Source: Patescibacteria group bacterium (GTDB lineage: Bacteria; Patescibacteriota; Saccharimonadia; Saccharimonadales; Saccharimonadaceae). Taken from it: DNA of 48,065 bases. Position 1 is the first letter of the stretch, and every line of letters starts with the position of its first letter. The position numbers and the translations under genes were made by a program. Of this stretch, positions 25,770-39,705 are shown piece by piece. Below the pieces are notes generated by a model. The model ran no database searches. It had not been told where the DNA came from and saw only the letters and a list, made by a program, of their open reading frames with translations. Location: assembly GCA_030156575.1 (NCBI GenBank), contig JASGMG010000002.1, forward strand, positions 1-48,065, written 5' to 3'.

Positions 25770-25869
25770 GTTTTCTCCTACCTTTAAATTAAGACCCGTA
25801 GAAATACAGTATATTAAATATTATAATTATAAAAGTAAAGTGTACTTTAGTATTTTTTGTCACGACAAG

Positions 25870-25900
25870 AAAAAGACCACCCTATTCGGATGGTCTTTTT
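25870..25900 (-). terminator. Terminator of the 23S-5S unit
   Basis: AAAAAGACCA and TGGTCTTTTT form a 10-bp stem with an 11-nt loop and a T-run on the minus strand, a few bases beyond the 5S 3' end. Confidence 0.85.
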
Positions 25901-25905
25901 ATAAT

Positions 25906-26012
25906 TCGGCACCGTGCTAGTTTCCCGCTTGTGGCAGTATAATCGCCGCTGCTGGGCTTGACTTCTGTGTTCGGAATGAGAACAGGTATTTCCCCAGCGC
26001 CATGGGCACCGA
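25906..26012 (-). rRNA. rrf: 5S ribosomal RNA
   Basis: Read on the minus strand, the sequence has complementary ends (CGGTGCCCATGG / GCACGGTGCCG) and the conserved ATTCCGAACACAGAAGTCAAGC internal region of bacterial 5S rRNA. The length is about 107 nt, slightly shorter than usual. Ends are approximate. It follows 23S after a spacer of roughly 150 nt. Confidence 0.9.
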
Positions 26013-26149
26013 AGTAAGGCTTAAGGAGCTTTCACTGATACATATAGTCATCGTGGGTGGTCCTTTAAACCTTGCTTCGACATCCAAAATAGACGAGCAC
26101 GATTTTGTAAAATATAAAATAATAAAATTGACACTAATTGGTGATTTTC

Positions 26150-26164
26150 ACCAATTACTAGTTA

Positions 26165-26168
<4 letters not shown>
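26150..26168 (-). repeat. 23S processing stem, 3' arm
   Basis: ACCAATTACTAGTTAAGTC is the exact reverse complement of 29420-29438 on the other side of 23S. The two arms can pair in the precursor to form the long stem normally cut by RNase III. A second local hairpin (AATTGGTGA/TCACCAATT) overlaps this arm and could compete with it. Confidence 0.85.
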
Positions 26169-29419
<3,251 letters not shown>

Positions 29420-29425
<6 letters not shown>

Positions 29426-29438
29426 ACTAGTAATTGGT
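29420..29438 (-). repeat. 23S processing stem, 5' arm
   Basis: GACTTAACTAGTAATTGGT pairs perfectly with 26150-26168. It includes the GTTAAG segment at the 5' end of the mature 23S. Confidence 0.85.
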
Positions 29439-29713
29439 AATAACCATTTATTACAATTACTTGCCGTCAATATTAAAATCTTTTTTTACATACAAATTGT
29501 TAAAATTCTTGTGTCTCACACCTTGAGGTCACATTCACACACACCTATAGTGTACATTGTCTAAACTCAAGTCTTTTAATGGTACCACTTAGCCTCACAT
29601 GCTGTAAAGTAATAATCGTTGTTGTTTTTGCAATAAATAGAACCTCTCACGATCCACTTTTTTATTGCGTATCGCCAGAGGTTCATATAAAGAACATTCG
29701 CTAACTTCTAATT

Positions 29714-29742
29714 ATTGTACTCTTTAACATTGACTTATGCAA
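29714..29742 (-). promoter_or_regulatory. Promoter for the 23S-5S unit
   Basis: TTGCAT (29742-29737) and TACAAT (29719-29714) are 17 nt apart on the minus strand, about 290 nt before the 23S 5' end and just downstream of the HAD gene. The leader contains a GAACCTCT/AGAGGTTC inverted repeat (about 29640-29684) that could be a leader hairpin. This supports transcription of 23S-5S apart from 16S. Confidence 0.6.
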
Positions 29743-29777
29743 GTAGATTATTTTGTTTTTATAGCTTACTAATTTAT

Positions 29778-30362
29778 TCACAATAATGAACGAAGTATCT
29801 CAACTGAATCTTCACTAAATACATACGAATCAATGCCAATTGAAATAGCTAAATCAATATTTTTCTCTGAATCATCAAAATATAAACAATCTTCAGGCTT
29901 TAATCCGTTATTTTTAAAAATAAGTTCAAATGCATGAACATCCGGTTTAATGAAACCAGTTTCCCAAGAATAATAAATACTTTCAAATAAAGTCGTCAGA
30001 AAATGAAGATTTTCAGAATAATATTTAGCTCGTTCGCTAAAATTGTTAGACATTATTATTAATTTATAACCTTTTCTTTTGAGCTCTTTCGCTAAATTAA
30101 CAAGTTCTATGTTTTCTCTCTCAGCATTAAACCAGTAATCTAAAAATTCCATTTCAGAAAAGTTTATTTTCCATTTACTAAGATGTGGTTTCCATAAGTC
30201 ATAAACACTAGCTGAGTTTGGGCGTCTAACCCTACTCATGATATTGTTTAATACTGGCATAAAATCATCAGGCTTAACACCAAAATCTTTGTTAAATCGA
30301 TCACTTAAAAGAGGACTTATAATAAATACACCATTAAGATCAAAGATTATAGTTTTCTTCAT
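29778..30362 (-). CDS. HAD-superfamily hydrolase inside the rRNA locus
   Basis: The protein shows HAD motifs: TIIFDLNGVF (motif I; the second Asp of DxD is Asn, as in some HAD-IA members), LIIMSNN (motif II), TGFIKPDVHAFELIF (motif III Lys) and CLYFDDSEKNIDLA (motif IV). This suggests a small-molecule phosphatase of unknown substrate. The track starts at 30440 inside the tRNA-Ile gene, which is artefactual. ATG 30362 gives 194 aa with the normal HAD N-terminus. A TATAAT box ends 6 nt before this ATG. The gene lies between tRNA-Ile and 23S in the same orientation, an unusual position. Confidence 0.88.
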   Translation of the reverse strand: MKKTIIFDLNGVFIISPLLSDRFNKDFGVKPDDFMPVLNNIMSRVRRPNSASVYDLWKPHLSKWKINFSEMEFLDYWFNAERENIELVNLAKELKRKGYKLIIMSNNFSERAKYYSENLHFLTTLFESIYYSWETGFIKPDVHAFELIFKNNGLKPEDCLYFDDSEKNIDLAISIGIDSYVFSEDSVEILRSLL

Positions 30363-30368
30363 ATGATG

Positions 30369-30374
30369 ATTATA
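30369..30374 (-). promoter_or_regulatory. -10 box of the HAD gene
   Basis: TATAAT on the minus strand ends 6 nt before the HAD ATG. No good -35 is visible and there is no Shine-Dalgarno, so the gene probably starts as a leaderless mRNA from within the rRNA spacer. Confidence 0.45.
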
Positions 30375-30401
30375 ACTGAAAAATAAAAAATACTTCACAA
30401 T

Positions 30402-30478
30402 TGGTGGGCGATGAGGGACTTGAACCTCCGACCTCGTCATTATCAGTGACGCGCTCTAACCAGCTGAGCTAATCGCCC
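30402..30478 (-). tRNA. tRNA-Ile (GAT)
   Basis: On the minus strand GGGCGAT pairs with ATCGCCC, followed by A and an encoded CCA. The D arm (TAGCTCAGCTGGTTAGAGC), an anticodon loop CTGATAA and the T loop GTTCAAG are all present. The anticodon is GAT. Confidence 0.97.
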
Positions 30479-30519
30479 ACATTTGTCAAATATTTTATAT
30501 AATATAAAAAAACAGCTTT

Positions 30520-30555
30520 TGGTGGAGTAGTACAGGCTTTAACCTGTGCTACCCC
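30520..30555 (-). other. 36-nt tRNA-Ala-like minihelix between the two tRNAs
   Basis: On the minus strand GGGGTAG pairs with CTACTCC and is followed by ACCA. Inside are one C-A mismatch, a 5-bp stem (ACAGG/CCTGT) and a 6-nt loop (TTAAAG). This equals an acceptor stem of 7 bp stacked on a T-arm-like stem, with G3:U70, A73 and CCA, the identity set of alanyl-tRNA synthetase. The first four pairs equal those of the adjacent tRNA-Ala, while positions 5-7 differ but still pair. It may be a shrunken tRNA-Ala copy, a processing element or a functional small RNA. Confidence 0.55.
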
Positions 30556-30558
30556 ATA

Positions 30559-30635
30559 TGGTGGAGCGTCGGGGACTCGAACCCCGGACCCCCTGCTTGC
30601 AAAGCAGGTGCTCTAGCCAACTGAGCTAACGCCCC
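30559..30635 (-). tRNA. tRNA-Ala (TGC)
   Basis: On the minus strand GGGGCGT pairs with ACGCTCC (including the G3:U70 identity pair), followed by ACCA. D arm TAGCTCAGTTGG, anticodon loop TTTGCAA and T loop GTTCGAG are present. The anticodon is TGC. Confidence 0.97.
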
Positions 30636-30655
30636 ATATGCACATGGACTAATTT

Positions 30656-30684
30656 AGTTTATATCAAAATACATCCTACTGCAA
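30656..30684 (-). promoter_or_regulatory. Possible promoter of tRNA-Ala/tRNA-Ile
   Basis: TTGCAG and TAAACT are 17 nt apart on the minus strand, 20 nt before tRNA-Ala and just after the terminator that follows 16S. The -10 is imperfect. Confidence 0.4.
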
Positions 30685-30711
30685 GAGGTAAATACGAATA
30701 GTATCATATAC

Positions 30712-30745
30712 GAAATAAAAAATACCCCTAGCTTTCGCTAGGGGC
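30712..30745 (-). terminator. Terminator-like hairpin between 16S and tRNA-Ala
   Basis: On the minus strand GCCCCTAGC GAAA GCTAGGGG is followed by TATTTTTTATTT: a perfect 8-bp GC-rich stem with a GNRA loop and a T-rich tail. It lies downstream of the 16S processing stem and upstream of tRNA-Ala, so it may end or attenuate 16S transcription. Confidence 0.7.
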
Positions 30746-30756
30746 ATTTTATTTTA

Positions 30757-30776
30757 ACAATTTAGTTGTGCAATCA
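30757..30776 (-). repeat. 16S processing stem, 3' arm
   Basis: ACAATTTAGTTGTGCAATCA is the exact 20-nt reverse complement of 32454-32473 on the other side of 16S. The pair forms the precursor stem expected for RNase III processing. Confidence 0.9.
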
Positions 30777-30923
30777 TATCATCAAATTTATATTAAGATT
30801 TTTTCGAACTTAGTCTTGTCCTTGATAAATCAAGAACTGCATTATTATGTAAGCTCAACACAATAACAAGACCGACCTAGCTTCAGCAATAGATTACTCA
30901 TATTGCTGGCATAACTCTCCCTA

Positions 30924-32399
<1,476 letters not shown>

Positions 32400-32453
32400 A
32401 AAAAACTATAGCTAATAAATTAACTTAGTTTATAACTCATATAAACTGACGAT

Positions 32454-32473
32454 TGATTGCACAACTAAATTGT
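32454..32473 (-). repeat. 16S processing stem, 5' arm
   Basis: TGATTGCACAACTAAATTGT pairs perfectly with 30757-30776 and lies about 55 nt upstream of the 16S 5' end. Confidence 0.9.
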
Positions 32474-32542
32474 CAAAGTTCTTCTTCATCTGTTGCAACT
32501 CCACGTTGTTTCGCATAAAACCTTGCGACCAGATTGTTATCA

Positions 32543-32572
32543 ATCATACCTTATAACTTACCAAGTAGTCAA
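32543..32572 (-). promoter_or_regulatory. Promoter of the 16S rRNA unit
   Basis: TTGACT (32572-32567) and TATGAT (32548-32543) are 18 nt apart on the minus strand, about 145 nt before the 16S 5' end and upstream of the processing arm. Confidence 0.65.
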
Positions 32573-32585
32573 TAGTAATTTCAAT

Positions 32586-33023
32586 TTAAATAGCTGACAA
32601 AAAGACAACATATCCAATAGTAATCCCTAAAAGCGCTCCAATAGCCACTTCTAACGGAGTGTGTCCGTTAGAAACTCTAGGATTTTTTACATTACTCCGT
32701 TGTTCTTTTATTAGTTCTTTTATAGCAGCCCCTTGTTCACCTGAAGATCTCCTAACTTTCATAGCATCGTACATAACAATCAAAGCAACTAGCATGGATA
32801 ATCCAAACAAGCCCGATCCAAACCCATTACAAAAACCAATAACAGTAGTTAAAGCCATTACGGTTGCAGTATGTGAGCTAGGCATTCCACCAGACATGAA
32901 TAAATATGAACTAAATTTATAAGTATTATTTTTTGTTAGTCCAATAATATACTTAATAGCATGAGCTCCAATCCAAGCGATAATAATTGCGACCAGATAC
33001 GGAGACACCACGTTATAAATCAT
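32586..33023 (-). CDS. DUF212 / divergent PAP2 family membrane protein
   Basis: The 145-aa integral membrane protein carries the family signature: MPSSHTATVMALT, LIVMYDAMKVRRSSGEQ and SNGHTPLEVAIGALLG. It has about four hydrophobic segments. The family is related to acid phosphatase/vanadium haloperoxidase-type PAP2 enzymes and is presumed to act on lipid phosphates, though this is unproven. It starts 3 nt after the gyrA stop and is probably the last gene of a gyrB-gyrA-DUF212 unit. Confidence 0.9.
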   Translation of the reverse strand: MIYNVVSPYLVAIIIAWIGAHAIKYIIGLTKNNTYKFSSYLFMSGGMPSSHTATVMALTTVIGFCNGFGSGLFGLSMLVALIVMYDAMKVRRSSGEQGAAIKELIKEQRSNVKNPRVSNGHTPLEVAIGALLGITIGYVVFLSAI

Positions 33024-33026
33024 AAG

Positions 33027-35546
33027 TTATGACTCTTCATTCTCATTCGATTTATCCTGTTCTGGCATCAAACCAAGCGAGGCAACTTTATCACCTTCAT
33101 GCATACGCATAATCCTAACTCCTTGAGTAGTCCTACCAAGAGTTGGAATATCTTTTAGTCCAACTCGAATCGCTTGACCTCCATTAGATATAAGCAATAC
33201 TTCACTTGCATCAGGTTCAAGAGTATGAACTGCAATAATAGGACCAGTCTTAGCGGTGACAACAGCTGCTTTAATACCAACTCCGCCACGTTTATGCGAA
33301 GGGAAATTAGCAACTTTAGTTTCCTTACCATAACCATTCTCACTAATAACCAATAGTTTTCGACTATCATCATTTACTATATCCATACCAACTACTTGAT
33401 CATTCGGGCGTAAACGAACTCCTCTTACTCCTCTAGCTGAACGACCCATTGGGCGCGCATCTTTCTCATTAAACCTAATAGCTTGTCCAGCTGACGTTGA
33501 TATAATAACATCATTGTCACCAGTAGTTTTTTGAATCCAACGTAACTCATCACCTTCATCAAGTTTAATGGCAATAAGCCCATTAGTACGTATATTCGCA
33601 TAATCTTTTAATGGCGTTTTCTTTATAGTACCTTTTGTAGTCGCCATAAATAAATATCCATCATCACTCGCATCTTTTTCATGGCGAATGATTGAAGTAA
33701 TTTTTTCTTCTGGTTGAAGCTGTAGAAGATTAACAGCAGCAACGCCTTTTGTCGCTAAGTTAGCGGCTGGCACTTCATAAGCCTTAAGGCGAAAAATTCT
33801 TCCTTTATTAGTGAAGAATAATAAATAATCATGCGTGCTCGCAGGAACTAACTGATCAATAACGTCTTCAGCCTTAATTATCATTCCTCTTTTGCCTTTT
33901 CCGCCTCTATGTTGACGGTGGTACTCGCTAACTAAAGTTCTTTTAATATAATTTTCTACAGTTAATAATATGATACTTTCTTCTTCTGGGATTAGTTCTT
34001 CATCACTAAATTTACCCAATTCATGATTTATCATTTGACTACGTCTATCGTCACCATATTTATTTTTCATATCAATAAGTTCTTCTTTGATAATTCTAAG
34101 AATCTCTAACTCATTTGATAGTATTAATTCAAGTTTAGCTATCAGTTCAAATAGTTCCCTAAGTTCATTTTCTATAGTTTCTCGCTCAAGACCCGTTAAC
34201 CTTCGAAGTTGCATGGCGAGAATTGCCTTAGCTTGAATAACGGATAAACTAAATTTTTCAATTAAAGCTTTTTCTGCATCTTCACTAGTTCTACTGGCAC
34301 GAATAGTTTTAATAACTTCGTCTATATGGTCTAATGCTATTTTGTAGCCTTCCAATATATGAGCTCTTTCTTTAGCCTTCTTAAGCTCAAACTCTGTTCG
34401 ACGACGAATAACTATTTGACGATGTTTTATAAACTCACTTAAAATTTCATGGATACCGAGAATTCGTGGTTGAATACCATCAATAAGTGCCAACATATTA
34501 AAATGAAAGCTAGTTTGCAATGATGTCAATTTATATAGTTGGTTTAAAACCTTCTTAGGATAAGCATCTTTTTTAAGTTCAATTACAACCCTTACAGAAC
34601 CTCTAGCGCTTTCATCCCTAAGATCACTAATCGAAGTAATTTTCTTACTTTTCACAAGTTCAGCGATTTTCTCAATAAGTGTTGATTTATTAACAGCAAA
34701 AGGAATCTCAGTCACAACAATTTGACTACGGCCTTTCTTTGTCTCTTCTATCGAAGCAACTGCACGAATAACGACACTACCGCGTCCATTACGATAAGCC
34801 TGTTTCATCGGAGCTCCACCGTAAACTATGGCACCCGTAGGAAAGTCAGGTCCTTTTACATACTTTAATAATTCATCAAGAGTCGCATCAGGGTTATCTA
34901 TCAAATGAATAGTTGCGTCGACAAGTTCACCTAAATTATGTGGCGGAATACTTGTTGCCATTCCTACAGCAATACCAATTTGACCGTTTAACAATAGGTT
35001 TGGAAGCTTTGCAGGTAATACAACAGGCTCTCTTTCTGCACCATCATAATTATCACGAAAATCAACGGTATCTTTTTCAAGATCTGTTAACATTTCAAAG
35101 CCATGTTTATCGAGTCTAGCCTCTGTATAACGAGAAGCGGCAGCAGGGTCTCCATCCATGGAACCAAAGTTACCTTGTCCGTTTACTAAAGTATATCTCA
35201 TTGTCCAATTCTGAGCTAAACGAACCATTGAGTCATAGATAGCGCTATCACCATGAGGGTGATATTTACCCATGACATCACCCACGATACGAGCTGACTT
35301 CGTAAACTTACCACCAGGCTTTAACCCTTGTTCACCCATCGAATACAAAATACGACGATGAACAGGCTTTAAACCATCCCTAACATCAGGTAACGCGCGG
35401 TCAATAATAACACTCATAGAATAACGCAAAAAGCTATCTTCCATAACATCTTCGACCGTCCTGTCCTCGACAATCCTAGAATGCACATTAGCTGTTGTAT
35501 TTGCTACAATCTCACCTTCAATTGATGTATCTTTTTCATCATTCAT
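33027..35546 (-). CDS. gyrA: DNA gyrase subunit A
   Basis: GyrA forms the DNA-cleaving part of gyrase. The 839-aa protein has the quinolone-determining region [20 protein letters not shown] with Ser and Asp at the usual resistance positions (wild-type like), and the catalytic tyrosine in [11 protein letters not shown] beta-pinwheel C-terminal domain follows, with a GyrA-box-like QHRGGKG near residue 547 (His where Arg or Lys is usual). The C-terminus ends in an acidic tail. It follows gyrB by 2 nt, and a GAGGAG sequence inside the end of gyrB can serve as Shine-Dalgarno. Confidence 0.97.
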   Translation of the reverse strand: MNDEKDTSIEGEIVANTTANVHSRIVEDRTVEDVMEDSFLRYSMSVIIDRALPDVRDGLKPVHRRILYSMGEQGLKPGGKFTKSARIVGDVMGKYHPHGDSAIYDSMVRLAQNWTMRYTLVNGQGNFGSMDGDPAAASRYTEARLDKHGFEMLTDLEKDTVDFRDNYDGAEREPVVLPAKLPNLLLNGQIGIAVGMATSIPPHNLGELVDATIHLIDNPDATLDELLKYVKGPDFPTGAIVYGGAPMKQAYRNGRGSVVIRAVASIEETKKGRSQIVVTEIPFAVNKSTLIEKIAELVKSKKITSISDLRDESARGSVRVVIELKKDAYPKKVLNQLYKLTSLQTSFHFNMLALIDGIQPRILGIHEILSEFIKHRQIVIRRRTEFELKKAKERAHILEGYKIALDHIDEVIKTIRASRTSEDAEKALIEKFSLSVIQAKAILAMQLRRLTGLERETIENELRELFELIAKLELILSNELEILRIIKEELIDMKNKYGDDRRSQMINHELGKFSDEELIPEEESIILLTVENYIKRTLVSEYHRQHRGGKGKRGMIIKAEDVIDQLVPASTHDYLLFFTNKGRIFRLKAYEVPAANLATKGVAAVNLLQLQPEEKITSIIRHEKDASDDGYLFMATTKGTIKKTPLKDYANIRTNGLIAIKLDEGDELRWIQKTTGDNDVIISTSAGQAIRFNEKDARPMGRSARGVRGVRLRPNDQVVGMDIVNDDSRKLLVISENGYGKETKVANFPSHKRGGVGIKAAVVTAKTGPIIAVHTLEPDASEVLLISNGGQAIRVGLKDIPTLGRTTQGVRIMRMHEGDKVASLGLMPEQDKSNENEES

Positions 35547-35548
35547 AA

Positions 35549-37546
<1,998 letters not shown>

Positions 37547-37582
37547 TTATTTCAGACTGCTTTAGCTATTTACAATATTACC

Positions 37583-37611
37583 ATTATAACGAATAATTTG
37601 TGTTCACTCAA
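37583..37611 (-). promoter_or_regulatory. Promoter of gyrB-gyrA
   Basis: TTGAGT (37611-37606) and TATAAT (37588-37583) are 17 nt apart on the minus strand. The predicted 5' UTR is about 46 nt and contains a Shine-Dalgarno, unlike many other genes here. Confidence 0.7.
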
Positions 37612-37658
37612 GCTATTGCACTGAACATATTTCTTATGCTAAAGTATAACACAAGAGG

Positions 37659-37664
37659 TATAAT
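37659..37664 (+). promoter_or_regulatory. -10 box of the surface protein gene
   Basis: TATAAT lies 24 nt before the ATG. The A-rich leader contains no Shine-Dalgarno. No strong -35 is visible. Confidence 0.4.
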
Positions 37665-37688
37665 AAAAATAAATAAAATAAAACCAAT

Positions 37689-39092
37689 ATGTTTAAGAAA
37701 ATAATATCAAACCTACCGTTCAGCCCAGCCCTAATAGGACAACTTAGTTTCTATGCAAAAAGACTAAAAAAAGAAGAGATAACCAGAAAACTAACCGTTT
37801 TCTTTGTTATTCTAGCACTTGTTGTCCAGTCGCTCGCAGTATTTCAACCTCCTGAATCAGCAAATGCCTCTAGTTCGAACGATCTTGTGCCAGGCGGTCT
37901 TGGACTGGGAGAAAATAGGTCTCTAAGTAATTTTCTAGCCCCATATGATGCAAATACAAATAAATTAAGAGATGTAATGAACTATGCTGGCATAACTAGA
38001 GATGAGATATTATCAACCCAATTTACTTCATTTAAAGTCGGAGACAAATTATCATGGGGATACTCTCCAACATTTAGCTATGAACAAGGCGAACGTCAAC
38101 ATGATGTATACAGTACAGAAGGACAACAAGTTACAACAGTTTATTCAAGGCCCTTAAACCTAAGAAATAATAGAAATGATGATATCTGGGGATGGATTGG
38201 CCACTCTGAAAAAATGGGGTGGTTCGGAATCATGCAAGCTTGTGGCAATTTAGTAACAGATACTGTACCTATAATAGTACCAAAATGTGATATCAACCCA
38301 TCTTTAGCTGCAAACGACCCAAACTGTATAGCATGTCCAAGTGATACAAAGCTATGGATTAATGATCCAGCCTGCACTAAAGTTACACCACCAACACCGC
38401 CGACACCAACACCGGCAACGCCAAAATGCGACTTAAATCCATCTTTAGACGCAGACGATCCAAATTGTATATCATGTCCAGGTAATCCAAAATTATGGAT
38501 AGATGACCCAACTTGCGTCCCTAACATAATTAAATCAAAAAAAGCTACAAATATTACACAAGGATCTATTAATGCAACAACAAGCAAAGCAAATGCAAAT
38601 GATAAAATTAGTTATACTATAACCACTGAGAATAAAGGACTTAATTCGATTAACACTGAATTAAAAGAAAATCTTATGGATATATTAGAATATTCAACTA
38701 TTGTAGATAACGGAGGTGGAACTTTAGATAATAAAACAAATGTTTTGTCATGGCCAAATGTAACAATATATCCAGGTACTAAACAAACTAGAACTTTCGT
38801 AATTAAGGTGCTAGACCCAATCCCAGCTACCGCTCAAGGTTCTAGTAATAGAACATCTTATGATTGTATAATGACTAACACCTTTGGAAACGCTGTCGAA
38901 ATAGAAGTTAAATGCCCCACAGTAAAAGTAGTAGAAAAGACCACCTCAGAGCTACCGAAAACTGGAGCAACCGAGAATATGTTATTTATAGGTATAATAT
39001 TAGCGATTACAACATACTTCTACACAAGGACCCGTGAAATTAATAAAGAGATTCGTTTAGTTAGAAAAAATATAAATGCAGGCTCAATTTAA
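37689..39092 (+). CDS. LPKTG-anchored surface protein
   Basis: The 467-aa protein has an N-terminal export signal (a basic start, then FFVILALVVQSLAVFQ near residue 40 and a SANASS cleavage-like site). An N-terminal globular domain follows, then two copies of a Cys-rich repeat (CDINPSLAANDPNC...LWINDPAC near residue 200; CDLNPSLDADDPNC...LWIDDPTC near residue 246) joined by a Pro/Thr linker. A DUF11-like adhesin domain (about 285-395) precedes LPKTG near residue 421, a hydrophobic helix and a basic tail. It is probably exported and anchored by a sortase; an adhesion role with a host bacterium is inference. Confidence 0.8.
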   Translation: MFKKIISNLPFSPALIGQLSFYAKRLKKEEITRKLTVFFVILALVVQSLAVFQPPESANASSSNDLVPGGLGLGENRSLSNFLAPYDANTNKLRDVMNYAGITRDEILSTQFTSFKVGDKLSWGYSPTFSYEQGERQHDVYSTEGQQVTTVYSRPLNLRNNRNDDIWGWIGHSEKMGWFGIMQACGNLVTDTVPIIVPKCDINPSLAANDPNCIACPSDTKLWINDPACTKVTPPTPPTPTPATPKCDLNPSLDADDPNCISCPGNPKLWIDDPTCVPNIIKSKKATNITQGSINATTSKANANDKISYTITTENKGLNSINTELKENLMDILEYSTIVDNGGGTLDNKTNVLSWPNVTIYPGTKQTRTFVIKVLDPIPATAQGSSNRTSYDCIMTNTFGNAVEIEVKCPTVKVVEKTTSELPKTGATENMLFIGIILAITTYFYTRTREINKEIRLVRKNINAGSI

Positions 39093-39112
39093 TATTAGAA
39101 AGTAAAGCAAAA

Positions 39113-39691
39113 ATGAGTAACAATCCAGAACAATCAAATCATAATCAAGAGAATAATATTGAGGTTCAGAAATCGGCTGCAAATCAACTCGAAAAGATAC
39201 AAAACAAATCAGAAACTTCTATTGAATTATCACCACGAGATAAAGAAACACAATCAGAAAGAGCTCGCAAAGAGGCCTTAGAATCTGCAGTTAGTGTAGA
39301 AGCTGGCGGTAGCGAGATAAAAAAAGCTAAAAAACACTCAATATCTATTAAGCGTGGACAAATTAGCAAAAAAGCACGAGAAGAAAGCTATTCCCGTACA
39401 ATGAAACAAGTTCAAAGCGAACTACCACCAATAAACCGAGCCTTTAGTAAGTTCATTCACAATAAAGTAATAGAAAAAACTACTGATGTTATTGGGGGAA
39501 CTATTGCTAGACCAAATGCCATGTTTTGTGGCGCATTCTTCGCCTTTTTATTAACTTTAATGGTCTACGTTATTGCAAAGAAAATAGGTTACCTATTATC
39601 AGGCTTTGAAACAATATTAGCATTCATAGTCGGCTGGGCACTCGGTATTATCTATGATTACTTTCATATTCTATTTACTGGCAAAAAATAA
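39113..39691 (+). CDS. Membrane protein with long charged N-terminus
   Basis: I recognise no family. Residues 1-125 or so are charged and Gln/Glu/Lys-rich, probably cytoplasmic and partly disordered. Two membrane helices follow (FCGAFFAFLLTLMVYVIAKKIGYLL and TILAFIVGWALGIIYDYFHIL). The gene starts 20 nt after the LPKTG protein with a weak AGAAAG sequence upstream and may be co-transcribed with it. It ends convergently against the T4SS-like ATPase gene. Confidence 0.65.
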   Translation: MSNNPEQSNHNQENNIEVQKSAANQLEKIQNKSETSIELSPRDKETQSERARKEALESAVSVEAGGSEIKKAKKHSISIKRGQISKKAREESYSRTMKQVQSELPPINRAFSKFIHNKVIEKTTDVIGGTIARPNAMFCGAFFAFLLTLMVYVIAKKIGYLLSGFETILAFIVGWALGIIYDYFHILFTGKK

Positions 39692-39705
39692 TTTAGCTCA
39701 AACCA

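Noticed and set aside
29778-30440. HAD ORF starting at 30440 as given in the track
   Set aside because: The first 26 residues are a translation of the tRNA-Ile gene. The HAD N-terminus MKKTIIFDLNG begins at 30362, just after a -10 box.
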